Assembly (NCBI GenBank): GCA_022826685.1
Contig: JAJDUL010000054.1
Coordinates: 1-64,000 of the forward strand
Source of the DNA: Gemmatimonadota bacterium
Lineage (GTDB): Bacteria; Gemmatimonadota; Gemmatimonadetes; Palauibacterales; Palauibacteraceae
Direction: 5' to 3'
DNA: 64,000 bases
In this document: positions 35,241-42,186 of the stretch, in pieces
Layout of the letters: every line of letters begins with the position of its first letter
Position numbering within the stretch: the stretch's first letter is position 1
Position numbers and translations under genes: made by a program
The notes under the pieces: model-generated
The model's input: only the letters and a program-made list of their open reading frames with translations
Told to the model about the DNA's origin: nothing
Databases searched by the model: none

Positions 35241-36967
35241 GTCCGGTCGACTGGTGGATCGTCGCGATCTACCTCGCGCTCACCTTCGGCGTCGGCCTGT
35301 GGCTCTCGCGCCGGGCGCGCGGGAGTATCGTCGACTTTTTCGTCGGGGGACGCGCGCTGCCGTGGTGGCTCGCGGGCACATCGATGGCCGCGACCACCTT
35401 CTCGGTGGATACGCCGCTCTATGTCTCGGCCCTCATCGCGCGCCGGGGCATCGCCGGCAACTGGGAATGGTGGTCGTTCGGCCTCTCCCACCTCCTCCTC
35501 ATCTACCTCTTCGCGCGTCTGTGGCGCCGCGCCGGGATCGTCACGGACGTGGAACTGACGGAACTTCGCTATGGCGGCCGCCCCGCCGCCGTCCTGCGGG
35601 CCACGCGCGCCTTCCTGTTTGCCGTGCCGATCAACTGCATATCCATCGGCTTCGTCATGCTCGCCATGCGCAAGGTCGTCGAGGCCCTCGGGCTCCTCCC
35701 GGACCTGTCCGGCTGGATGCCGGGGGACGAGCGCCTGTGGGCCGTCGTGGCCCTCTCCATCTTCGTGCTCGCCTACGCGAGCATCGCCGGGCTGTGGGGG
35801 GTCGTCGCGACGGATTTCTTCCAGTTCTTTCTCGCCCTCTTCGGGGCCATTCTCGTGGCCGCCTTCGCCCTCGCGGAAATCGGGGGGATCGCGGAACTCA
35901 AGGCCCGGCTCGCGGATGCCGGGCGGAGCGATGTACTGGGGATGGTCCCCCGGCCGGGGTCCGAAGCCCTCCCGTTCGGGACCTTCCTCGCCTACCTCGG
36001 CATACAGTGGTGGGCGTTCCGCCGCTCCGATGGCGGGGGCGAATTCGTGCAGCGCCTCCTCGCCTGCCGCACCGAAGCGGACGCCGAGCGCGCCGCATGG
36101 TGGTTCGTGTGGCTTCACTACGTGGTCCGCGCGTGGCCGTGGGTGCTGGTCGGACTCGTGGCCGTCGTCGTCTTCCCGGATCTGGCAGATCCCGATCTGG
36201 GATACCCGATGCTCATGCTGCGCTACCTTCCCGCCGGCCTCCTGGGTCTCGTCGTCGCGTCGTTCTTCGCCGCCTTCATGTCGACCGTCTCGACACAGAT
36301 CAACTGGGGCGCGAGCTATCTCGTGAACGACCTCTATGCCCGCTTCATCGACCCGGATGCCTCGTCCGCGAGACTCGTGTTGCTGGGCCGGCTCGCCTCG
36401 GCCTGCATCGTTGCGGCGGCGACGGCCGCGGCGTTCTTCGCGAACGACATCGGGGCGCTCTTTCGTTTCATGATCGCCATCGGCACGGGGCCCGGAGCGG
36501 TGCTCATCCTGCGCTGGTTCTGGTGGCGGGTGAACGCCTGGGCCGAACTCGCCTCCATGCTCGCCGGCTTCGCCATCGCGCTCTGCTCTTATCTCCCGGC
36601 GTTCGGCGCGATGGAGTTCGGTACGCGGCTCGCACTGACCGCCTTCGGGTCGGCGGCGGTCTGGCTTCCCGTGATGTGGCTCACGCGCGCCGAGCAGGAG
36701 GCGACGCTGCTCGAGTTCTATCGACGGGTGCGGCCCGCCGGACCGGGCTGGCGCGCGATCCGTGAGCGCGCGGGCATTTCTCCCGACCTTCCCCTCCGCG
36801 AGGCGCTCCTGCGGACGGCCGGCGCCACGCTGCTCCTCTTCGGGGCGATGTTCGCCCTCGGCGCCACGCTGCTGCTCGAGCCGCGGACCGCCGCCCTCTC
36901 CGCCTGCTTCGCCGCCCTGGGTGGAGGCGGGCTCTGGATCCTGCGCACCCGGCGGGCGCTCCGGTAG
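35237..36967 (+). CDS. Sodium:solute symporter, candidate anhMurNAc/muropeptide importer
   Basis: A 576-aa SSS/SLC5 permease with about 14 transmembrane segments: start VDWWIVAIYLALTFGVGLWL, sodium-site region TSMAATTFSVDTPLYVSALI, and AAFMSTVSTQINWGASYLVN late. The TTG start overlaps nagZ (TTGA), making it the last gene of the murQ-anmK-nagZ unit. Known importers of these sugars are AmpG (MFS) or MurP (PTS), neither present here. The operon position therefore suggests this permease imports MurNAc, anhMurNAc or GlcNAc-anhMurNAc. That is inference from context; homologous SSS proteins carry many solutes. Confidence 0.85.
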   Translation: MSPVDWWIVAIYLALTFGVGLWLSRRARGSIVDFFVGGRALPWWLAGTSMAATTFSVDTPLYVSALIARRGIAGNWEWWSFGLSHLLLIYLFARLWRRAGIVTDVELTELRYGGRPAAVLRATRAFLFAVPINCISIGFVMLAMRKVVEALGLLPDLSGWMPGDERLWAVVALSIFVLAYASIAGLWGVVATDFFQFFLALFGAILVAAFALAEIGGIAELKARLADAGRSDVLGMVPRPGSEALPFGTFLAYLGIQWWAFRRSDGGGEFVQRLLACRTEADAERAAWWFVWLHYVVRAWPWVLVGLVAVVVFPDLADPDLGYPMLMLRYLPAGLLGLVVASFFAAFMSTVSTQINWGASYLVNDLYARFIDPDASSARLVLLGRLASACIVAAATAAAFFANDIGALFRFMIAIGTGPGAVLILRWFWWRVNAWAELASMLAGFAIALCSYLPAFGAMEFGTRLALTAFGSAAVWLPVMWLTRAEQEATLLEFYRRVRPAGPGWRAIRERAGISPDLPLREALLRTAGATLLLFGAMFALGATLLLEPRTAALSACFAALGGGGLWILRTRRALR

Positions 36968-36988
36968 CCCGCGAGGCGGTTTCGCGGC

Positions 36989-37017
36989 TTGACCACAACA
37001 TATGGTGTAGTTATCAT
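36989..37017 (+). promoter_or_regulatory. Sigma70-type promoter upstream of nrdJ
   Basis: TTGACC (36989-36994) and TATCAT (37012-37017) are separated by exactly 17 bases. This is the best -35/-10 pair seen in the window. The predicted start is near 37024, giving an nrdJ leader of about 270 bases. Confidence 0.7.
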
Positions 37018-37040
37018 CTGGAGGCCACCACATATAGCGG
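36993..37040 (+). promoter_or_regulatory. Two NrdR-like boxes overlapping the nrdJ promoter
   Basis: Against the NrdR consensus ACACWATATATWGTGT, the 16-mer at 36993-37008 (CCACAACATATGGTGT) agrees at 13 positions and the one at 37025-37040 (CCACCACATATAGCGG) at 11. Their centres are 32 bp apart, about three helical turns, as is usual for paired NrdR sites. The first box lies inside the promoter spacer and the second just after the expected start, ideal for repression. Confidence 0.65.
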
Positions 37041-37044
37041 TACG

Positions 37045-37094
37045 TGTGGAAAAAACACGCATTTTGTGTGGAAAGGCTGTGGAGTCGTGGAAAA
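37045..37094 (+). promoter_or_regulatory. Cluster of DnaA-box-like TGTGGAAAA repeats
   Basis: TGTGGAAAA (37045-37053), TGTGGAAAG (37067-37075), TGTGGAGTC (37078-37086) and CGTGGAAAA (37086-37094) repeat at 22 and 11 bp for the first three. A reverse GATCCACAG lies at 37104-37112. The DnaA box is TGTGGATAA (reverse TTATCCACA), so most copies match six to eight of nine positions. DnaA control of nrd genes is known in E. coli; here it is only a suggestion. Confidence 0.4.
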
Positions 37095-37193
37095 CCTCCC
37101 CACGATCCACAGCGATCGCATACGAAGAACCAGAAACGATGGGCGCGGGGTACGTTGATCTCCGCGCCCGTCAGGCTTCCCGGCCTAGGCCGG
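37077..37193 (+). ncRNA. Structured nrdJ leader RNA with three hairpins
   Basis: Hairpin 1 (37077-37112) pairs CTGTGGAGTCGTGG with CCACGATCCACAG, 13 bp with one bulged G. Hairpin 2 (37141-37169) pairs GGGCGCGG with CCGCGCCC. Hairpin 3 (37180-37193) is the perfect palindrome CCGGCCTAGGCCGG. All lie between the predicted transcription start and the intrinsic terminator at 37220. I see no cobalamin-riboswitch B12 box. A candidate 'nrdJ' RNA motif has been described by comparative genomics; whether this leader belongs to it needs a covariance-model search. Confidence 0.55.
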
Positions 37194-37219
37194 CATTCGA
37201 CTCGCGCGGTCGTCGGGTC

Positions 37220-37239
37220 CCGGCCGAAGCCGGTTTTTT
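37220..37239 (+). terminator. Intrinsic terminator/attenuator in the nrdJ leader
   Basis: CCGGC-CGAA-GCCGG (37220-37233) is followed by six T (37234-37239), a textbook Rho-independent signal. It lies 55 bases before the nrdJ start and downstream of the nrdJ promoter. Its 5' arm CCGGCC (37220-37225) is complementary to GGCCGG of hairpin 3 (37188-37193), so alternative folding could relieve termination. It could otherwise simply end the upstream symporter transcript. Confidence 0.75.
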
Positions 37240-37294
37240 CCGCGAATTGGCTTGATTTGTGGACGGTCGAGAACAGGAAGGCGGGGGGGCGGCA

Positions 37295-39934
37295 ATGAAT
37301 CCACCGGATGTGGCGGTGCGGGAGGGCGCGTCGACGAGCGCCCCGGTACGGGGTGAAATGCGGGTGGGATCCAATGCCAGGCCGGCCGACCTCGCCGAGC
37401 CGGGACTTGCCGAGAACGCGCGGACAGTGCTGGCGCGCCGGTATCTGAAGAAGAATGACCGCGGCGAGCCCATCGAGGGGCCGCGCGACCTCTTCTGGCG
37501 CGTGGCCGATGTCATTGCGTCGCAGGATGGCCGCTACGGGGCGACGGACGAGGAGGTCCTCGAGCGCACGGAGCGCTTCTATCACCTGATGGCCGACGGC
37601 ATCTTCGAGCCGAACAGCCCCACGCTCATGAATGCCGGGCGTCCGCTCGGGCAACTCTCCGCGTGCTTCGTGCTTCCCGTTCCGGACAGTCTCGACGGCA
37701 TCTACGAGACGCTGCGGGACATGGCCCTCATCCATCAGAGCGGAGGCGGCACCGGGTTCGGCTTCAGTCGCCTTCGTCCTTCCGGTGACGTCGTCAAGTC
37801 GACGATGGGCGTGGCGAGCGGCCCGGTCAGCTTCATGGAGGTCTATGACGCCTCGACCGAGGCCGTGAAGCAGGGCGGGACGCGACGGGGCGCGAACATG
37901 GGCATCCTGCGCGTCGATCATCCGGACATCCGCCACTTCATCGAGTGCAAGGCGGACAAGACCCGGATCACGAATTTCAACATCTCGGTCGGCGTCACGG
38001 ACGCCTTCATGGCGGCGGCCCGGACGGGTTCGGACTACGATCTCATCAGCCCGAGGACCGGCGACGTCGTGGGTCAACTGAACGCCGAGGAGGTGTTCTC
38101 GAGCATCATCTCCAGCGCGTGGCGGAACGGCGAGCCCGGGGTCTTCTTCATCGACGAGGCGAACCGCTACAACCCGGTCCCGCACCTCGGCGGCTACGAA
38201 GCCACGAACCCCTGCGGCGAACAGCCGCTGCTTGCCTACGACGTGTGCAATCTCGGCTCGATCAACGTTGGCTACTTCGTCGACGATCAGGGTCGGATCG
38301 ACTGGGACGGGCTCGGCGAGGCCGTGCACGAGTCGACCCATTTCCTCGACAACGTCATCGATGCCAACCGCTACCCGCTCCCGAAGATCGAAGACTTGTC
38401 CCAGCGGATCCGCCGCGTCGGCCTCGGGATCATGGGATGGGCCGACATGCTCGTAAGGATCGGCGAACCCTACGGCTCCGAGCGCGCCGTCGAACTCGCG
38501 CGCGAGTTGATGGAGTTCGTCGACGAGGAGTGCAAGGTCGAGTCCGAACGGCTGGCCGCCGAGCGCGGCGTCTTCCCCGAGTGGGAGCGATCGATCTGGG
38601 GTCCCGACGAGACGTGCGCGCGGGACGCCGACGGCGATCGGATCCGCCCCGAACGCCGGCTCCGCAACTGCAACCTGACGACGGTCGCCCCCACGGGGAC
38701 CATCTCGATCATTGCGGGGTGTTCAAGTGGGATCGAGCCGCTGTTCGCAGTCGCATTCATGAGGAATCAGGCAGGCGTGCTGATGCCGGATGTGAATCCG
38801 GACTTCGTGCGCCGTGCGAAGGAAGGGGGTTGGTACTCCGAGGAGCTGATGCAGCGCATCGCCGACGAGGGCCACATCCACTTCGATGAAGTGCCGGGGG
38901 ATGTCCAGGGGATCTTCGTTACGGCGCACGATGTTCCGCCCGAGCAGCACATTCGCATGCAGGCGGCATTCCAGGCGCACTGCGACTCCGCCATCTCGAA
39001 GACGTGCAATTTTGCGACGACCGCCACGGAGGAGGACGTGCGCAAGATCTACGAGATGGCGTACGAGTTGCGGTGCAAGGGGGTCACCGTCTACCGCGAT
39101 GGGTCGCGCGACGAGCAGGTTCTGTCGACGGGCAGTACGGCGAAGGATGTCCAGCGTCAGACGAGCGAGAGCGGCTCGGCCGTTGCGGCGGACGGAGTCC
39201 AGCTCGAAGCTGTCGATGTGGAGCCCGAACTCGCCGGGGATCTCGCGGGCACGCTGGACCGGCTCGCCGCCGCGGAGGTGCAGAACAGCGAACTTCAGAC
39301 GCACAACCGGAAGCTCGAGAAAGCCGTCGAGGAGAAGCAGCGGCGGATCACCGAGCTCGAAGGTTCCAGAATGCGTCGCGTCGAGAGACGGCAGCGACCC
39401 GCCGTTCTGCGGGGCCACACCCGGCAGATCGAATCGCCGCTGGGCACGATGTACGTGACGATCAACGAGGACGATCAGGGTCGCCCGTTCGAGGTCTTCG
39501 TCGCCCTCGGCAAGACCGGAGGGGCGGCGATGGCGGATGCCGAAGCCATTGGAAGGCTGTGTTCGCTCGCCCTGCGCTCGGGGATTTCACTGCGCGATGT
39601 GCACAAGCAGTTACGCGGGATCTCTTCCGACCGGGCCGTCGGACTCGGCGCGAGCAAGGTGCTCTCCGGCCCCGACGCGATCGCTCAGGTCATCGAGCGC
39701 TACCTCGAGGAGAAGGAAGGGATTCAGCAGACGCTTCCCATCGAGGATGTCGAGACCGCCCGGAGAAAGAACACGAACGGGGGCGCCCGGTCGTCGCAGC
39801 GCCCCGTGATCGAACGTTACCAGGAGTCGGCGGCCCGGCTTTTCATGGGCGTGTGCTCGGAGTGCGGGAGCAGCCTCGCCTTTGAAGAAGGCTGTGCGAA
39901 GTGCTACGCTTGCGGCTACAGCGAGTGCGGCTGA
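37295..39934 (+). CDS. nrdJ: Class II (B12-dependent) ribonucleoside-diphosphate reductase
   Basis: The protein is 879 aa. It reduces ribonucleotides to deoxyribonucleotides with adenosylcobalamin, in aerobic or anaerobic conditions. Motifs are NSPTLMNAG, QLSACFVLPV, the catalytic Asn305-Pro-Cys307-Gly-Glu309, CNLGSINVG and VAPTGTISIIAGCSSGIEP. A predicted coiled coil (about 652-693, QNSELQTHNRKLEKAVEEKQ) links to a TSCPD-like domain (GTMYVTINEDDQGRPFEVF). The C-terminus holds a Cys-rich tail (CSECG, CAKCYACGYSECG) for re-reduction. ATG at 37295 is preferred; GTG 37259 would add 12 residues. It appears to be under NrdR control and leader attenuation. Confidence 0.95.
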   Translation: MNPPDVAVREGASTSAPVRGEMRVGSNARPADLAEPGLAENARTVLARRYLKKNDRGEPIEGPRDLFWRVADVIASQDGRYGATDEEVLERTERFYHLMADGIFEPNSPTLMNAGRPLGQLSACFVLPVPDSLDGIYETLRDMALIHQSGGGTGFGFSRLRPSGDVVKSTMGVASGPVSFMEVYDASTEAVKQGGTRRGANMGILRVDHPDIRHFIECKADKTRITNFNISVGVTDAFMAAARTGSDYDLISPRTGDVVGQLNAEEVFSSIISSAWRNGEPGVFFIDEANRYNPVPHLGGYEATNPCGEQPLLAYDVCNLGSINVGYFVDDQGRIDWDGLGEAVHESTHFLDNVIDANRYPLPKIEDLSQRIRRVGLGIMGWADMLVRIGEPYGSERAVELARELMEFVDEECKVESERLAAERGVFPEWERSIWGPDETCARDADGDRIRPERRLRNCNLTTVAPTGTISIIAGCSSGIEPLFAVAFMRNQAGVLMPDVNPDFVRRAKEGGWYSEELMQRIADEGHIHFDEVPGDVQGIFVTAHDVPPEQHIRMQAAFQAHCDSAISKTCNFATTATEEDVRKIYEMAYELRCKGVTVYRDGSRDEQVLSTGSTAKDVQRQTSESGSAVAADGVQLEAVDVEPELAGDLAGTLDRLAAAEVQNSELQTHNRKLEKAVEEKQRRITELEGSRMRRVERRQRPAVLRGHTRQIESPLGTMYVTINEDDQGRPFEVFVALGKTGGAAMADAEAIGRLCSLALRSGISLRDVHKQLRGISSDRAVGLGASKVLSGPDAIAQVIERYLEEKEGIQQTLPIEDVETARRKNTNGGARSSQRPVIERYQESAARLFMGVCSECGSSLAFEEGCAKCYACGYSECG

Positions 39935-39966
39935 CGCCACAGGTTCAACCACCGGCGTAGCGGCCT

Positions 39967-39985
39967 CCGGCGGGGTTTCCGCCGG
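39967..39985. other. Stem-loop between nrdJ and ispG
   Basis: CCGGCGG / CCGCCGG form a perfect 7-bp stem around GGTTT, 33 bases after the nrdJ stop. No T-run follows, so it may be an inefficient terminator or processing hairpin. Confidence 0.4.
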
Positions 39986-40025
39986 GGGCTGAGGGATCCG
40001 CGCAATTCCGTCGGGGGCCTGCCAC

Positions 40026-41243
40026 TTGAACACACCTTCTTCTTCACGCCGCTCGACGAGATCGGTCGACATCGGAGGCGTCCGCGTGGGCGGCGCCCAC
40101 CCGATCGTCGTCCAGTCGATGACGAACACCGATACGGCGGACGTGACGGCCACGGCGGATCAGGTCCGGGCACTGTTCGAGGCGGGCTCCGAAATCGTCC
40201 GCATCACGGTGAACACGTCGCGTGCCGCGGCGGCCGTGCCGAAGATCGCGCGGCGTCTCGAAGACCAGGGCATCGACGTCCCGCTCGTCGGCGACTTCCA
40301 TTTCAACGGGCACATCCTCCTTCCCGGTCATCCCGATTGCGCCGCCGCCCTCTCCAAGTTCCGCATCAACCCGGGAAACGTCGGCCGAAAGCGGCGCGAT
40401 GAGCAGTTTGCGACGATCGTCCGCTGCGCGATCGAGCACGACAAACCGGTTCGCATCGGGGTCAACTGGGGTTCGCTGGATCAGATGCTCCTGACCCGGA
40501 TGATGGACGAGAACGCGCGCCGGGCGGAGCCGCTCGATGCGCACCGGGTGACCCTCGACGCGATCGTGGAGAGCGCGCTGGCTTCCGCCGGAGTCGCGGA
40601 AGGCCTCGGTCTCGGGCCCGACCGGATCGTGCTGAGCGCGAAGGTGTCGCGCGTACCGGATCTCGTGACGGTGTACCGGGAACTCGCGTCCCGCTGCGAC
40701 TACCCGCTGCACCTCGGACTCACGGAAGCGGGGATGGGACGGAAGGGAACGGTCGCGTCCTCGGCCGCCCTCGCCATCCTGCTCTCCGAGGGGATCGGCG
40801 ATACGATTCGCGTGTCGTTGACGCCGGAACCCGGTGCCGACCGAACCGAGGAAGTCCGCATCGCGCAGCAGCTGTTGCAGTCGCTCGAGTTGAGGAGCTT
40901 CAAGCCTCAGGTGACGGCGTGCCCCGGGTGCGGAAGGACGACGAGCACCTTCTTCCAGCAGTTGGCGCTCGATGTCGAAAGCCATATCGCGGATCGTCTT
41001 GCAGCCTGGCGGGAGCACTATCCCGGCGTCGAGGATCTCTCCGTGGCCGTGATGGGGTGCGTGGTCAACGGCCCCGGCGAGTCGAAGCACGCGGATCTCG
41101 GCATCTCGCTGCCGGGGGTGGCCGAGGCGCCGACCGCGCCGGTCTACGTCGATGGCAAGCACCACTCGACGCTGCGCGGCGATGGGATCGTGGAGGAGTT
41201 CCTGCAGATTCTCGACGGGTACGTCGAACGCCGCTTTTCCTGA
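40026..41243 (+). CDS. ispG: 4-hydroxy-3-methylbut-2-enyl diphosphate synthase
   Basis: The protein is 405 aa. IspG converts methylerythritol cyclodiphosphate to HMBPP in the non-mevalonate isoprenoid pathway, using a [4Fe-4S] cluster. The TIM-barrel start is [19 protein letters not shown], followed by [18 protein letters not shown] and the cluster cysteines in [10 protein letters not shown] and [14 protein letters not shown] at 40026 is used as start. Its cluster could be supplied by the A-type carrier, NifU-like and Mrp proteins in the window. Confidence 0.94.
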   Translation: MNTPSSSRRSTRSVDIGGVRVGGAHPIVVQSMTNTDTADVTATADQVRALFEAGSEIVRITVNTSRAAAAVPKIARRLEDQGIDVPLVGDFHFNGHILLPGHPDCAAALSKFRINPGNVGRKRRDEQFATIVRCAIEHDKPVRIGVNWGSLDQMLLTRMMDENARRAEPLDAHRVTLDAIVESALASAGVAEGLGLGPDRIVLSAKVSRVPDLVTVYRELASRCDYPLHLGLTEAGMGRKGTVASSAALAILLSEGIGDTIRVSLTPEPGADRTEEVRIAQQLLQSLELRSFKPQVTACPGCGRTTSTFFQQLALDVESHIADRLAAWREHYPGVEDLSVAVMGCVVNGPGESKHADLGISLPGVAEAPTAPVYVDGKHHSTLRGDGIVEEFLQILDGYVERRFS

Positions 41244-41300
41244 GACTGCGGGGAGAACCGCCGGCCAGGGCGGGTCTTTGGCCAGCGGCGGGGTCTTCGG

Positions 41301-41501
41301 CTAGCGGCGGGCCTTCTGGCGACGCCGACGCCGACGCCGACGCCGTTCCGCCGCCTTCATCTTGCGACGGCGCGCCTCGCTCGGCTTCTCGTAGAACCGG
41401 TGCTTCTTGATGTCACGGAAGATCCCGGCTCGCTGAACCTTGCGGCGAAACTTCCGCAGCGCGCGGTCGAGTTCTTCGTTGTCGCGTAGCGTGTACTGCA
41501 A
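41301..41501 (-). CDS. rpsU: 30S ribosomal protein S21
   Basis: The protein is 66 aa with the S21 pattern ELDRALRKFRRKVQRAGIF and RRFYEKPSEARR-like helix region (KKHRFYEKPSEARRRKMKA). TTG at 41501 has a perfect AGGAGG seven bases upstream, so it is a deliberate non-ATG start, which can moderate synthesis. The C-terminus is a run of Arg codons formed by a hexanucleotide repeat. It converges with ispG. Confidence 0.93.
   Translation of the reverse strand: MQYTLRDNEELDRALRKFRRKVQRAGIFRDIKKHRFYEKPSEARRRKMKAAERRRRRRRRRQKARR
41321..41344. repeat. Hexanucleotide repeat coding the poly-Arg tail of S21
   Basis: GACGCC repeats four times in tandem. Read on the minus strand it gives alternating CGG and CGT Arg codons in rpsU, a possible slippage site. 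Confidence 0.85.
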
Positions 41502-41823
41502 GTGTATGCCTCCTGGCAGGGCAAACTCGGACGGCCCGTAAGCGCAACGGGGCCGAAGTTTAGCGGCCCGCGCGGCGGCGCGTCAAATATCCCGCGCTCG
41601 TTCGGTCTCGGCTCGATCCCCTCCCGAGCGGCGTCGGGGGTCCGCACCCGGCGCGAGATGGGGCGGGAAGTTTGCATCGAGGGCACGGTCAAGCCTATAG
41701 TAGGTCTTGGAAGCCCGAGGACCGTGCGGCTGGGATGAAGGGGAATCGAGGAGATTGTCCGACCTTCCGGCGGCACGGTCTTTTGCGTCTCTGGTTGCTA
41801 CGTAAGGCGTAAGGAGGCTGGAC
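41502..41823. other. 322-base intergenic region between rpsU and a small gene
   Basis: The region separates the divergent starts of rpsU (minus) and the gene at 41824 (plus). It holds the candidate plus-strand promoter listed separately and an AAGGAGG ribosome site at its end. Otherwise I see no open frame with coding character, tRNA or terminator. A small RNA transcribed from 41710 onward is possible but unsupported. Confidence 0.4.
41672..41701 (+). promoter_or_regulatory. Candidate sigma70-type promoter for the gene at 41824
   Basis: TTGCAT (41672-41677) and TATAGT (41696-41701) are separated by 18 bases. The predicted leader to the gene at 41824 is about 115 bases. Confidence 0.5.
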
Positions 41824-42153
41824 ATGGCAGGTCCCGTTGCCATCTCATCAGACGGCACCCTCGAAATCGAAGGTCACGCCTATCTGATCCCCGCCGAGTT
41901 CTCCGCCCGCGAAGTCTACAGTTACCGCCGCCTCATGGAGCCGATCCCGGACATCCCCGGCGGGACGAGCCTCAACCCGGAACAGCGCCGCCGCCAGCGC
42001 ACTTACTTTCTCCGCCGCGCCGCCGCCTGTATCATCCCGGGCTTGCAGGTGAAATCCCTCGAGGGGCTCCCGCTCGGCCAGTTGCAGCACATGCACGAGT
42101 GGATCGTAGCCCACCGACCCGATCTCTCGGAGGCTGGCCGGCTGCCCGGATAG
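41824..42153 (+). CDS. Small protein of unknown function
   Basis: The protein is 109 aa. ATG at 41824 has AAGGAGG at ideal distance. A short beta hairpin (LEIEGHAYLIPAEFSAREVY) is followed by basic helices (LNPEQRRRQRTYFLRRAAAC) and a helix ending GLPLGQLQHMHEWIVAHRP. The layout recalls small phage tail-assembly-chaperone-like proteins, but no other phage gene is nearby, and the similarity is only by appearance. It lies 33 bases upstream of pyruvate kinase and may share its transcript. Confidence 0.68.
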   Translation: MAGPVAISSDGTLEIEGHAYLIPAEFSAREVYSYRRLMEPIPDIPGGTSLNPEQRRRQRTYFLRRAAACIIPGLQVKSLEGLPLGQLQHMHEWIVAHRPDLSEAGRLPG

Positions 42154-42186
42154 GAACCGTGGCCTCCCACGCCATTTGGGCCACGG

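Noticed and set aside
36989-37112. Chromosomal origin of replication
   Set aside because: DnaA-like boxes are imperfect, there is no AT-rich unwinding element, and no dnaA, dnaN or gyrB is nearby.
37020-37294. Cobalamin riboswitch before nrdJ
   Set aside because: I could not find the B12 box or the conserved core segments by eye; the structure is reported as an unassigned leader instead.
34616-38341. Minus-strand open frame of more than 1200 codons
   Set aside because: It runs antisense to nagZ, the symporter and nrdJ, which have clear motifs. Its translation is charged low-complexity sequence typical of antisense frames in high-GC DNA.
41321-41344. CRISPR-like repeats
   Set aside because: The repeat is a contiguous 6-mer inside rpsU with no spacers; no CRISPR array or cas gene was seen in the window.
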